Shown in pieces: positions 1 to 9,187 of a stretch of 44,811 nucleotides of DNA. The notes beneath the pieces are model-generated. The model ran no database searches. It had not been told where the DNA came from and saw only the letters and a program-made list of their open reading frames with translations. Origin of the DNA: Deltaproteobacteria bacterium (lineage in GTDB: Bacteria; Desulfobacterota; Dissulfuribacteria; Dissulfuribacterales; UBA3076); NCBI GenBank assembly GCA_003194495.1, contig PQXE01000026.1:1-44811 (forward strand), read 5' to 3'. The stretch's first letter is position 1; every line of letters begins with the position of its first letter. The position numbers and the translations under genes are program-made.

Positions 1-378
1 GGTAATATAAAATAAAGACGACAAAAAATGCCTTCCAATACCAATAACAAATCGATAAATATGTATCTGCCCCAATGCCTTTCAGCGAAAAGACATTATT
101 TTCTTATCTTTTGCTCCAAAAACAATCCCACTTTCAAACTTTACATTGTAGTTCCAATAGGTTATAAACAAACCCCATAGGAAGTAGCAACTTTTTTCAC
201 TGGAACCTCGGCTCAGTCCAACAACATTTTATCATCCATCCCGCTCTTTCTGGCAACATTATGAGAGATCGACACGGTTCCGGCAATATCAGAATACTGA
301 GGGTATTTCAAAGCGGGACGAATGATAAAACGCTCTTTGTTAGGCAAACAATTCGTAAGCCAAAAAATGGAGGCAATC
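1..378. other. No gene recognised at left edge
   Basis: AT-rich sequence without a convincing coding region on either strand. The only longer open frame here, on the minus strand at 213-479, overlaps the start of the better-supported membrane protein gene and has no ribosome binding site, so I do not call it. No clear promoter or terminator is visible. Confidence 0.5.
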
Positions 379-777
379 ATGGATAGAAATAAAGCTATTA
401 AATCACTTATATGGCTTTTGATTATCCTTCTAATAGTGGCAGGACTTGGATATGTATGTAGCGTTTTACTTAAACACACTTCTTATTTGTCATATTCTAT
501 GCTTGCTATCAGCTTAATAAGCTTTTTCGGATTTCTATGGATCTATTCCTGTGAGAATCATGAATTCAAAGTCGATGAAAAAAGCCTGCGAAACACCATA
601 GCAACCTCAATTACCATTGTTTACCTATCCTTGGTTACTACGGTAGTTTTTTTCAAGGAAGAGCAGAAAGAATTGCCTGAAATTACTGAAACATTATTGA
701 GCAATTTCACTGTGATTGTAGGTATTATTATCGCTTTTTATTTTGGATCTACAGCAATTGAAAAGCTAAAAAAATAG
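379..777 (+). CDS. Small four-TM membrane protein of unknown function
   Basis: A 132-aa protein with four hydrophobic segments, roughly residues 8-30, 36-56, 76-93 and 108-126, and a charged stretch of about 20 residues between the second and third. The frame is open from 322, but the ATG at 379 is preceded at good spacing by GGAGG (369-373), so I chose it. The C-terminus ends in lysines, as expected for a cytoplasmic tail. I do not recognise the family. It stands alone: a group II intron on the opposite strand begins about 30 bases after its stop. Coding status is likely because of the Shine-Dalgarno site and the regular membrane pattern; function is unknown. Confidence 0.6.
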   Translation: MDRNKAIKSLIWLLIILLIVAGLGYVCSVLLKHTSYLSYSMLAISLISFFGFLWIYSCENHEFKVDEKSLRNTIATSITIVYLSLVTTVVFFKEEQKELPEITETLLSNFTVIVGIIIAFYFGSTAIEKLKK

Positions 778-807
778 TTTCATTTTCATTATAAGTTAAA
801 ATTGCCT

Positions 808-2965
808 ATCGGGATAGGGACGCCCCTCACAGAGCGCCCCTCCCACACCACGCAGCATACGGGTCCGTACTGCGCGATTCGGCTGATCAGGCAGAATCAG
901 ATCCAGGGGAACACAAGTCCAAGTGACTTAAAATGCAAATCTGGTAAAGCGATTTGTACCCATTTGACTTTGCTCATTCGCCAGGGGCCTTTTCGGGCGC
1001 AACCTGTCGTTAATGCTTGGTCCCTGTAAACTCCTCTTTTCAGAAGTTCACCTACACGGGTACGGCGGTTCTTCCAATGCTTCCAGATCACCGCCCGAAG
1101 TCTACGTCTCACCCAGTGCTGCAAAGGGCGCAGCCGGTTAAATGACTCGGTTATCCCGAAATAATTCCACCAGCCGGACATAAACTCCTTCAATTCGCCA
1201 ACCACCTGGGAGATGCTGCGGCCCCGACGGCGGGCCGTTATCTCACGGATGCGGTCCTTAAACCGCTTGATTGTTCGCCAATGGATTCGGATTTTCGGAT
1301 TCTTGCGTGAGTTTGTCACACAGAACCCGAGATATTTCCTGTTCCAGGGGCGATCTACCGCGCTTTTCTCCAGATTGACTTTCAGCCGCAATTTCTTTTC
1401 GATAAAGCGACTGGCACTTTCCATAACTCGGCTCCCTGCCCGTTTGCTTCCAACAAAAATGACACAGTCATCCGCGTAACGGACAAAGCACAACCCGCGC
1501 TTTTCAAGCTCTTTATCAAGTTCGTCAAGGACTATATTGGAAAGCACCGGTGAAAGTGGGCCTCCTTGGGGAGTACCCTTCTCCGATGCTTCCACAAGGC
1601 CTCCAAGCATTACGCCCGCGGTGAGAAAGCTACGTATCAATAGCAACACGCGCTTATCCTTGATCCGGGTAGCCAGGCGCGACATAAGCCGATCATGGTG
1701 TACTCGGTCAAAAAACTTGGATAAATCAATATCCACGACAAACCGCTTTCCGGACCTTACATATTCACGATACTGACGTATTGCGTCATGTTGTGAGCAG
1801 TTCGGCCGGAATCCGAAGCTATATTCGGAGAACGTATGGTCCCAGATATGACTCAGCACCTGGGCCACTGCCTGCTGGATTACCCGGTCAAGCACAGTGG
1901 GAATTCCTAATAAACGAACTCCGCCCGGCTTAGGGATCTCCTTCCGTTTTACCGGCATGGGGGAATACGTTCCCTCCAGCAGTGCCTGTTCGATCTTGCT
2001 CCAATGACGTTTCAGGTACCTCTTTATTTTGCGAACGGTCATACCGTCCACACCAGGGGCACCCTTGTTCTTGATGACGCGCTTGATAGCACGCTTCATG
2101 TTGTTCCGCTCAAGGATTGACTCCATGAGCCGGACCTGTCCTGTCAGGCTTTCAGATAAATACGACGCAATGAGCTCTTCAGAACTGGTATCCCGATGCA
2201 CACCTATGCCCGAGAAATCCGAGTACAGCTTACACTGTTTCCACTGCTGCAATGGGTTCATTAGAAGTACCTCCTACTAACCACTCTCATTTACCCCTGC
2301 CATTCGGCAGGTGGCACCGTTCGGGCCTTCGCCGGGGTGAGTCTTCCGCACTTTTCTATTCGCGCGGCTCGTTTCCACCGGCTTAATATGCCCTCTGCTG
2401 ACTCCCACTGCACGGTAAGCGCCCCTTACGGTTTGCTCACTCGACAATCCGGCTGCTGTCGTGTCCCCTGATTTGTGTTTTCCTCTCCTTACGGAGTTTG
2501 GCTCGCTGGCGGTCAAGGACACGATCTTCCACCAACGCCGGGGGATATTTGGTTACCGGTTTCCCCTATTCCGGTAGTTTCAAACAGCTGGCATACTGAG
2601 ATGCAGCGGGCCTCCCGGGGTGAACCCTGGCTACTTTCAGCGCACGATCGTCAGATATACGGGGCTCACCATAGATGGATAGAGGACTTTATCCTGTGTT
2701 GCGGACTCGTCCCGGATTCCCCCGCCTCATCTGCCCGCCCTCTACCTTTCGATACGGAGCATACCTGTACGTCGACCCACGCTTTTGCCTCCGGCCTCCT
2801 TCAGGCGTACATTGCTGTAGCACCCTCTTGAGACGGCGAAGCTTTAGCGAAGACGCTTGCCTTTGGCTACCCTTCGCCTCCGTCAGGCTGGGTATGGACT
2901 TTGCCCGGGACCTGTGTCACAATCCCGGGCATCACCAATTAGCAGCCGGGCCTTGCCCGGCACAC
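808..2965 (-). mobile_element. Group II intron, full length, with its maturase gene
   Basis: On the minus strand the element appears to start with GTGTGCC at 2965, followed directly by a strong GC hairpin (the GCCGGGC arm and its complement), as in intron domain I. About 700 bases of structured non-coding sequence lead to the maturase gene, and 89 bases after its stop lie a domain V-like hairpin (about 835-880) and a domain VI-like stem ending in CCCTATCCCGAT at 808. The right end is supported by a second, truncated copy at 3722 with the same 89-base spacing from the maturase stop to the 3' end; flanking sequences diverge exactly after CCCGAT(A). The 5' end is placed by consensus only. The intron probably self-splices and retromoves using its encoded protein. 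Confidence 0.8.
897..2261 (-). CDS. ltrA: Group II intron reverse transcriptase/maturase
   Basis: A 454-aa intron-encoded protein that helps splicing of its host intron and copies it into DNA. Reverse-transcriptase motifs are intact: GIPTVLDRVIQQAV (about 119-132), FGFRP (149-153), the first catalytic Asp in VDIDLSKFFD (176-185), PQGGPLSP (231-238) and the catalytic YADD (262-265). A maturase domain follows, including the SGWWNYF block typical of the family. There is no HNH endonuclease domain after it, and the length fits endonuclease-lacking (class C-like) proteins. AGGAGGT lies 7 bases before the ATG. The gene occupies domain IV of the intron in the same orientation. Nothing suggests inactivation, so the element may be mobile. 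Confidence 0.93.
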   Translation of the reverse strand: MNPLQQWKQCKLYSDFSGIGVHRDTSSEELIASYLSESLTGQVRLMESILERNNMKRAIKRVIKNKGAPGVDGMTVRKIKRYLKRHWSKIEQALLEGTYSPMPVKRKEIPKPGGVRLLGIPTVLDRVIQQAVAQVLSHIWDHTFSEYSFGFRPNCSQHDAIRQYREYVRSGKRFVVDIDLSKFFDRVHHDRLMSRLATRIKDKRVLLLIRSFLTAGVMLGGLVEASEKGTPQGGPLSPVLSNIVLDELDKELEKRGLCFVRYADDCVIFVGSKRAGSRVMESASRFIEKKLRLKVNLEKSAVDRPWNRKYLGFCVTNSRKNPKIRIHWRTIKRFKDRIREITARRRGRSISQVVGELKEFMSGWWNYFGITESFNRLRPLQHWVRRRLRAVIWKHWKNRRTRVGELLKRGVYRDQALTTGCARKGPWRMSKVKWVQIALPDLHFKSLGLVFPWI

Positions 2966-3027
2966 AACGAAGTTAATAGCAGAGACGGAGGTTGCATCAT
3001 TCAATATATGGTGGTACAATTAACCAT

Positions 3028-3324
3028 ATGGTTAAGGCAAAACAACTCTACCGATCAAAACTTGTTTATCCCGATGGCGCGATTCGGGAAATGGTTATCT
3101 GGAGTGTTCCTGAGTCACCAGAACGTCCACATGGTCTCAAATACAGGCTGTATTACGGCTCGGCACAAGGAAAATGTATGGTCAGATATGACAACGAGAC
3201 AGGTAAAGGTGACCACAGGCACCATATGGAAAAAGAGGGAACGTATCATTTTGTCGATGTTGAAACATTGATGGATGATTTTCAAAAAGACATTAACTGG
3301 TTTCGGAGGCAGAAAAATGAATAA
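3028..3324 (+). CDS. DUF6516-type protein, probable toxin of a TA pair
   Basis: A 99-aa protein starting MVKAKQLYRSK, with the family pattern of an early PDG turn, the segment EMVIWSVPE, a YKYRLYYG-like strand (here LKYRLYYG) and the block YDNETGKGDHRHH. These features match my recollection of DUF6516 proteins, which occur next to HTH proteins as toxin-antitoxin pairs. The frame is open from a TTG at 2992, but that start has its purine run too close; the ATG at 3028 gives the usual family length, though its ribosome binding site is weak. The next gene overlaps its 3' end by 8 bases, so the two are translationally coupled. It lies between the two intron copies. Molecular activity cannot be read from sequence. 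Confidence 0.7.
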   Translation: MVKAKQLYRSKLVYPDGAIREMVIWSVPESPERPHGLKYRLYYGSAQGKCMVRYDNETGKGDHRHHMEKEGTYHFVDVETLMDDFQKDINWFRRQKNE

Positions 3325-3685
3325 AGATAAAAAAAATATTAAAATTGGAATTGCCACCGAAGAACAAGTGAACAAAGAATTTATAAATGCATGGCATCGG
3401 GCCAGGAAAGGAGAAATCTCAGTCCCTGAAGAGCGTTGCTATTTTTTGGAACCAACAACATTTTTTAGGGTATTGTCAAAACGCCGAATCGCCTTACTGC
3501 AACATCTTCATGCACATGGTGTATCCAGTATTCGTAACTTGAGCAAGATGTTGAAGCGTGATTACAAAAATGTCCATCAGGACGTACATCTGTTGAAAAA
3601 AGCCGGCCTCATCGGTATGGATGATTCTCAAAAAATATTTGTACCTTGGGACACAATTAATGCAGAGATTCCCCTTGCAGCGTAA
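3317..3685 (+). CDS. HTH protein, probable antitoxin of the DUF6516 pair
   Basis: A 122-aa protein whose C-terminal half is a winged-helix-like DNA-binding domain: RRIALLQHLHAHGVSSIRNL, then SKMLKRDYKNVHQDVHLLKK as recognition helix region, then a short wing (GLIGMDDSQKIFVPW). This resembles the HVO_A0114-type putative transcriptional regulators that accompany DUF6516 proteins. The ATG at 3317 is preceded by GGAGG at 3305-3309 and overlaps the upstream gene by 8 bases, a common toxin-first, antitoxin-second layout. Autoregulation of the pair is expected from the family but no operator could be recognised. The stop lies about 37 bases before the truncated intron. Confidence 0.72.
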   Translation: MNKDKKNIKIGIATEEQVNKEFINAWHRARKGEISVPEERCYFLEPTTFFRVLSKRRIALLQHLHAHGVSSIRNLSKMLKRDYKNVHQDVHLLKKAGLIGMDDSQKIFVPWDTINAEIPLAA

Positions 3686-3721
3686 TGCCCAATATTGGCC
3701 ATTTTGTTGTAATCTGCACTT

Positions 3722-4212
3722 ATCGGGATAGGGAGGAGCCTCACAGCTCCCCCCTCCACCACCACACAGCGTACGGGTCCGTACTGCGCGGTTCGGCTGA
3801 TCAGGCAGGATCAGATCCAGGGGAACACAAGTCCGAGTGATTTGAAACAAGCATCAGGCAAGGCGATCTGAACCCACTTGACTTTGCTCATCCGCCAGAG
3901 GCCTTTACGGGCACATCCGGTTGTGAGCGCATAGGCACGGGCAACGCCTCTTTTCAGGAGTTCCCGCACTCGGGTCCGACGGTTCTTCCAATGCTTCCAG
4001 ATCACCGCCCGAAGTCGGCGTCTGATCCAGTATTGCAGAGGACGCAGCCGGTTGAATGACTCGGTTATCCCGAAATAATTCCACCAGCCGGACATGAACT
4101 GTTTTAGTTCGCCTATCACCTGAAAAATACTGCGACCGCGACGCCGGGCCGTTATCTCACGGACACGGTCCTTAAATCGCTTGATCGTCTTCCAATGGAT
4201 GCGGATTTTCGG
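3722..4212 (-). mobile_element. 5'-truncated second copy of the group II intron
   Basis: The 3' end of the intron at 808-2965 is repeated here: the same CCCTATCCCGAT terminus on the minus strand, the same hairpins, and the 3' part of the maturase gene at high identity. Similarity stops abruptly at 4212 (after CCGAAAATCCGCATC on the minus strand). The hairpins differ by compensated or neutral changes from the full copy, so this is an older, diverged copy rather than a recent duplicate. A 5' truncation like this is the usual product of incomplete target-primed reverse transcription, or a later deletion. Confidence 0.85.
3811..4212 (-). pseudogene. 3' fragment of intron maturase gene
   Basis: An open frame that continues from 4212 to the stop at 3811 matches the last 134 or so residues of the full maturase upstream: the segment around KIRIHWKTIKRF, the SGWWNYFGITESFNRLRPLQ block and the C-terminus SLGLVFPWI. 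The reverse-transcriptase catalytic region, including YADD, is missing, so it cannot be active. An internal ATG at 4119 could start a 102-aa peptide, but no ribosome binding site supports it. Confidence 0.88.
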
Positions 4213-4842
4213 CCTCTATAGATTTTGGGATGACCAGAATGTTTTACTGAAGCTATCATCTATTTCTGTAACCATTAAGGAGACCTGGGGCTGTTAGCGG
4301 CATTTCGAAGGACTACCACGTTATTCATCCTGGAGCAAGATTTCGACCTATTCTCCCTCGACACATGATACCACAATATCTGTTTGCTGCGATGTCTCTG
4401 ATAACGCTTTTCATGGTCTTCGGCGTCTCTCCGCAGTTCCTGAATCCCGTTTAAGGCAACCGGGATCAATAAATTCACCGCAAGCCACCTTCAGACGAAA
4501 CCTCGCGATTCCGCCCTTGCCTTTTGTTAGCATCTTCAAATGATGGGACGTGGAAAATGCATCAGGAGAATCTGCGCAATCTGCGGATAGAATGAAGAAG
4601 CCTCGCGGTTCCACATTTATAAACTACTGTCCTGAATGCGACTTGCAGCCGGGCCAGGATAGCCTATACCGGGTGGAGAGTACGAAACCTGAGTATTAAA
4701 TATCTAAAATGATCGGTTCCAGGTTCAGGGTTCAGGGTTCAAAGGTTATAGTTTGACGCGTTATCCTTTTGTTACCGGTCTGGCGCCCTGGCAAGACAGC
4801 CATTTAGGGATCTTCAACCGGGAACCGTGAACGTTGAACGGC
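4213..4842. other. Intergenic debris, no gene supported
   Basis: About 630 bases between the intron fragment and the end of the RND pump gene. Two overlapping minus-strand frames (4275-4478, 4411-4614) have no recognisable family and no good ribosome binding site. Around 4718-4742 the heptamer-like unit TTCAGGG is repeated (GGTTCAGGGTTCAGGGTTCA), and 4822-4844 holds an imperfect hairpin (GAACCGT...ACGGCTC) that could fold downstream of the pump gene stop but lacks a T-run, so I do not call it a terminator. Confidence 0.5.
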
Positions 4843-7800
4843 TCAACCCAGGAAATAATAATAGACCACAGGCACTATCACCAACGTGAACATTGTTGAG
4901 GCAAAGAGTCCGAAGATCAAGGCCCAGGCCAGACCGGAGAATATAGGATCGAGTGTGATGGGCCAGGCCCCTAAGGCAGTGGTAGCGGCGGTGAGAACTA
5001 TGGGTCTGAAGCGTGTTGCACCGCTCTTAAGTATAGCCTCCCTTAACGGTAGTCCCTGGTTCAAGGTATGGTTAATAAATTCTATAAGGACAATAGAGTT
5101 TCTCACCACGATCCCTCCCAAGGCGATCATGGCGATCATACTCGTGGCGGTAAAAAATACGGGATTTTCAAAGCCCCCAATAGGGCGGTTAGTGACCAGA
5201 TTAAGGAGCCAGAACCCGGGCATTATTCCGATTATTGTAAGCGGAATGGCCGTCATAATAACAAGCGGCATGGAAAAAGAGCCTGTCTGGATGATCATAA
5301 GTATATAGATCCCGATGAGGGCCGCACCAAAAGCGATGCCCATGTCCCGGAATACCCGCAGGGTAATCTCCCACTCGCCTTCTCCAGCCCACTCGACCCT
5401 GGTTCCGGCAGGCAAAGAGTCCTTTTCAAGCCTTGACTGCATATCCAGAATGGCCTCGGCCGGGGCGCGGCCCGCCATCTCACCAAAGACATAAGCGACC
5501 CTTTCCAGGTCCTTATGGTAGATTGTCTGGTCTTCCTGAACATATACAAAGCTGCCTAATTCGCCGAGTTGTACCATATGACCGGTGACGGTCTTCACCG
5601 AGATCTGTGACAGGTCCGCTATGCTTGATCTCTTTGCCCGCGGAAGAATCAATCTGACAAGAAGGGGCTGCCGCTCACCAGCCAGATGCACTGTGGCCGG
5701 CGTGCTCCCCGACAGGGCCAATCTCAATGTGTGGAGCACCTCGTCAGTAGACACCCCGTGCAATGCTGTCTTTTCCTTGTCCAGAATAAAGTCGATCTTG
5801 TTTCGCGGCGTCTCAACAATGTCATCGATATCGACAACAAAGGGTTCTTCAGACATGGTCTTTTTGATGTATGATGATGCTGAAATCAGGTCCTGATAGG
5901 ACTTGTCAGGGTTGCCATAGATCTCTGCGACTATTGTGGAGATGACAGGGGGACCCGGCGGGACTTCCACGATCTTTATATTAGCATTCAAACGCCCGGC
6001 AATTTCTTCCAGGTCCTTACGAATCCGGAGGACTATCTCATGGCTCTGCTGCCGGCGCCTGCTCTTGTCAGCGAGATTTACCCTGATATCAGCGACATTG
6101 CTTCCTTTTCTTAAATAGTAATGCCGTACTAGGCCGTTAAAATCTATTGGAGAGGCAGTACCTATATAGGAGACATAATTAGTGACCTCAGGCAGCCTTT
6201 TTAAATATGATTCAAAGGCCTTTACTACAGCATCGGTCGACTCCAGTGTTGTTCCCTCCGGCATATCGATGACGACCTGAAATTCATTCTTGTTGTCAAA
6301 AGGGAGCATCTTGAGTGGAACAAAACGAAAATATACCAGAGACGCAGACAGGATCATCAGGATCACAACCCCGGTCAGGAGTGCTGCGCTCTTTTTTCCT
6401 GAATCAAGAAACGGCGTCACCACAAAGCCATACCCGCGCTTTACCCATCCAGGGACAACGTCCTGCCCCCCTTTTTCTGTGCCTTCTAAACCGGGACGTT
6501 CACCAAACCGCTTAAGCAGGTTGTATGAGAGCCAGGGAACTATGGTCAGGGCGCTCACTGTGGAAAATATTACGGTCAGGGGCACGTTGGCTGCCATCGG
6601 CGCCATGTAAGGGCCCATCATGCCGGTGATGAAAAACAACGGGATAAAGGAGACAATAATTGCCAGGGTGGACATAATGACAGGGGGCAGCACTTCATCC
6701 ACGGCATAGAGAGTGGCCAAAAGGGGCCTTCTCTTACGCATCAGGATATGGCGCTGGATATTGTCCACATTGGTGATCGGGTCATCCACCACCAGACCGA
6801 GCGAGAGTATCAGGGCAAAAAGGGTCACCCGGTTAATCGTGTACCCGAAAAGATAGTTGACAGACAGGGCAAGCGCAAAACTTATAGGCACCGCCAGGGC
6901 CACGACAAGGGCCTCTCTCCATCCCATGGTGAGGGCGATCAGGGCGACAACGGTAATAATTGCAAAGAATAATGAGGTGAGAAGGTCATCCACCTTCTGA
7001 TTTGCCGTCTCACCGTAGTTCCTGGTAATTTCCACATGTACACCCGAGGGGATGACACTCCTTTTCAGATCCTCCACATTTTCCAGGATATCTTTTGCAA
7101 CAATGACCGCATTTGTCCCCTTTTTCTTGGCCAATGCAAGCGTGACGGCAGGGAAGGCCGTCCCTTCGGGGAAGCCGATTCGAGAGTAATCGGCCGCCTC
7201 TTCGGGTCCGTCAATAACGCGTGCGATGTCTCGTACATATACGGGCCGGCCTTTGTGAACAGAAACCATTAATCCCTCAATGTCTTTAGAAGAAGAAATG
7301 AACGAGTCACTGCTGACCGATAGCTCCCGGTCCATACGGGAAAAGGCGCCGGCGGTTATTGAGGCGTCAGCACCCTGCAAGGCCTTGTGCACCTCCAGAG
7401 GTGACACACCCAGCCCGATCATTCTCTCAGGGTCCAGCTCAACGCGCATTTCCCGCCTTCTGCCGCCAACGATGCAGGTCCGTGAGATATTCTCAACCTC
7501 TTCCAGCCTTGTGATTACTTCCTCACCTATGCGGCGCAGTTGATGATCGTCATACGTGTTTGAGTAAAGGGTTATGTTGACAATGGGCACATCATCGATC
7601 TCAACAGGTTTGACAACCCAGCCTTGCACAATGGGAGGGGCCAGGTCGACATTCATGCTGATCTTGTTATGGAGTTTTACAAGGGAGTGTTCCCTGTTCT
7701 CACCTACATAAAACCTGACCGTGACCACCGCCATATCACGACGGGAAATCGAATAGACATGTTCCACACCGTCTATCTGCCAGAGCAGTTTTTCCAGCGG

Positions 7801-8031
7801 AGTTGCAACGAGCTTCTCCACCTCCTCGGCACTGGCACCGGGGGATTGCACATAGACGTCAGCCAGGGGAACGATTATCTGGGGCTCTTCCTCACGGGGA
7901 GTAACCAGGACAGCCGCTATGCCCATTGAGACGGCAAGGATAATAAGGACAATAGCCAGGTGGGAGGTCAGGAACTTATTGACAATGGAGGCTATGACCC
8001 CGCTGGGACCGGCATTTGCGGCATCATTCAT
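4843..8031 (-). CDS. RND-family efflux pump, inner-membrane subunit
   Basis: A 1062-aa AcrB-fold transporter that would use the proton gradient to expel substrates from periplasm or inner leaflet through an outer-membrane channel. The N-terminus carries TM1 (about 20-45) followed by the usual periplasmic start YVQSPGASAEEVEKLVATPLE. The proton-relay motif in TM4 is present as GLVVDDPITNVDN (near residue 410-420), with both conserved aspartates. The duplicated half begins with a TM and the segment PEGTTLESTDAV. The C-terminal part has the GGIVVRNSIVLIEF block. Length is typical. Its ATG overlaps the adaptor gene by 8 bases and it is the last gene of the operon. Substrate is not predictable; it looks closer to HAE/multidrug-like than to CusA metal pumps. 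Confidence 0.93.
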   Translation of the reverse strand: MNDAANAGPSGVIASIVNKFLTSHLAIVLIILAVSMGIAAVLVTPREEEPQIIVPLADVYVQSPGASAEEVEKLVATPLEKLLWQIDGVEHVYSISRRDMAVVTVRFYVGENREHSLVKLHNKISMNVDLAPPIVQGWVVKPVEIDDVPIVNITLYSNTYDDHQLRRIGEEVITRLEEVENISRTCIVGGRRREMRVELDPERMIGLGVSPLEVHKALQGADASITAGAFSRMDRELSVSSDSFISSSKDIEGLMVSVHKGRPVYVRDIARVIDGPEEAADYSRIGFPEGTAFPAVTLALAKKKGTNAVIVAKDILENVEDLKRSVIPSGVHVEITRNYGETANQKVDDLLTSLFFAIITVVALIALTMGWREALVVALAVPISFALALSVNYLFGYTINRVTLFALILSLGLVVDDPITNVDNIQRHILMRKRRPLLATLYAVDEVLPPVIMSTLAIIVSFIPLFFITGMMGPYMAPMAANVPLTVIFSTVSALTIVPWLSYNLLKRFGERPGLEGTEKGGQDVVPGWVKRGYGFVVTPFLDSGKKSAALLTGVVILMILSASLVYFRFVPLKMLPFDNKNEFQVVIDMPEGTTLESTDAVVKAFESYLKRLPEVTNYVSYIGTASPIDFNGLVRHYYLRKGSNVADIRVNLADKSRRRQQSHEIVLRIRKDLEEIAGRLNANIKIVEVPPGPPVISTIVAEIYGNPDKSYQDLISASSYIKKTMSEEPFVVDIDDIVETPRNKIDFILDKEKTALHGVSTDEVLHTLRLALSGSTPATVHLAGERQPLLVRLILPRAKRSSIADLSQISVKTVTGHMVQLGELGSFVYVQEDQTIYHKDLERVAYVFGEMAGRAPAEAILDMQSRLEKDSLPAGTRVEWAGEGEWEITLRVFRDMGIAFGAALIGIYILMIIQTGSFSMPLVIMTAIPLTIIGIMPGFWLLNLVTNRPIGGFENPVFFTATSMIAMIALGGIVVRNSIVLIEFINHTLNQGLPLREAILKSGATRFRPIVLTAATTALGAWPITLDPIFSGLAWALIFGLFASTMFTLVIVPVVYYYFLG

Positions 8032-9187
8032 TGTGATTCATCTTCAAGGCGATTCTCTCATTTCCCTTAAGACCTGAGAGAATTTCCACCCTGCCGTCTA
8101 TCTTTTTTCCGGTCTTTACAAAGCAATCGCACCAGCGTCCGTCTTTTTCCGCTTTCACCACTTCCATCTGGCCTATACGGTAAACGGCGTTTCGGGGCAC
8201 CACCACGGCTTGACGTACGTCCAGCGGCACAAGCAGTCTTCCGAACATCCCGGGATAAAGAGAGGCAATTGCCGGAATGGCGACCTTTACAAGAAAGGTC
8301 CGGCTGAGCGGATCGGCCGAGGGGATAACCTCTTCCACCGTACCTTCAAGCGTCGCATTAACGGCATTTATCGCCACATGGAGTCTTGATCCGGGCAGGA
8401 CTTTCCCTATCAACCCCTCACGGACATGGGCCTCTAACCTCAGCGCACCGGGGGCGTGCAGTATGAGCAATGATTTTCCGGGCCAGGCCAGATCTCCCGG
8501 TTCAGCCAGGCGTTTGGCGACTTTCCCTATCTCAGGGGCGAGAATTTTGGTATATCCGAGGCTGACACGCCCTTCTTCCACCACATCTTTTGCCTGCTCC
8601 ACACCTGCATCAGCCGCAACCATACCTTTCCTGGCCTGCTCTACACCGGCCTTTGCCTGTTTGTGTGACGCCTCGGCCTGTTCCAGATCATTCTTTGTCG
8701 CGGCCTGCTGGTCAAAATATGTCTTTGTCCTGTTATAGTGTGCTTCAGCCTGGGCAAATACCGCCCGGGCTGCGACCAGGGCCTGTCCGGCCTGCTCTTT
8801 CTTTGCCCGGGCTGCCTTCAGTCCCTGTCCGGCTTGATCAAATCTTGCCTGGAGCTGCCGGTTGTCCAGGTAGATCAAGGGATCGCCCTTTTCCACTTTA
8901 TCGCCCGGCCGCACCATAACTTCAAGGATACGTCCGGTTATCTGGGCTGAGATATGGGTCTCTGTCCGAGAGCGTACTGTCCCTACAGCCTCGTACCACT
9001 CAGTGATATCTTCTACCGCAGCATAAGCTGTTCTATCCGGCTCCGCCGTCTCTACTGTCTTGAGCAATCCAGGTTTAATCAATCCGGTACGGAAAAAGCC
9101 GCCCATATAGAGAATAAGCACAATAAGAATCACTACACCGCCGATCAGCGGCAGTATTTTATGAAACCTCCCGGGCTTACTGTCCAT
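8024..9187 (-). CDS. RND efflux periplasmic adaptor (membrane fusion protein)
   Basis: A 387-aa HlyD/AcrA-type adaptor linking the pump to the outer-membrane channel. Residues about 11-30 form a single N-terminal membrane anchor. A lipoyl-like half motif (ITGRILEVMVRPGDKVEKGD, about 85-104) is followed by an alpha-hairpin rich in Ala, Gln and Lys (about 112-205), the second lipoyl half (KILAPEIGKVAKRLAEPGD), and the beta-barrel with the TVEEVIPSADPLSRTF segment. It overlaps the outer-membrane factor gene by 11 bases upstream and the pump gene by 8 bases downstream, so the three are one transcription and translation unit. Confidence 0.92.
   Translation of the reverse strand: MDSKPGRFHKILPLIGGVVILIVLILYMGGFFRTGLIKPGLLKTVETAEPDRTAYAAVEDITEWYEAVGTVRSRTETHISAQITGRILEVMVRPGDKVEKGDPLIYLDNRQLQARFDQAGQGLKAARAKKEQAGQALVAARAVFAQAEAHYNRTKTYFDQQAATKNDLEQAEASHKQAKAGVEQARKGMVAADAGVEQAKDVVEEGRVSLGYTKILAPEIGKVAKRLAEPGDLAWPGKSLLILHAPGALRLEAHVREGLIGKVLPGSRLHVAINAVNATLEGTVEEVIPSADPLSRTFLVKVAIPAIASLYPGMFGRLLVPLDVRQAVVVPRNAVYRIGQMEVVKAEKDGRWCDCFVKTGKKIDGRVEILSGLKGNERIALKMNHNE

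Noticed and set aside
2475..3271. Open frames on the plus strand at 2475-2831 and 2675-3271
   Set aside because: They lie in the structured RNA part of the intron and run on into the toxin gene in another frame; no family resemblance or ribosome binding site.
4275..4614. Two overlapping minus-strand frames of 67 codons
   Set aside because: Overlap each other, have no recognisable domain and no ribosome binding site.
4718..4742. Short tandem TTCAGGG repeats as a CRISPR-like array
   Set aside because: Units are 7 bases, without spacers, and no cas genes are present anywhere in the window.
4822..4844. Rho-independent terminator after the RND pump gene
   Set aside because: The hairpin is imperfect and not followed by a T-run on the transcript strand.
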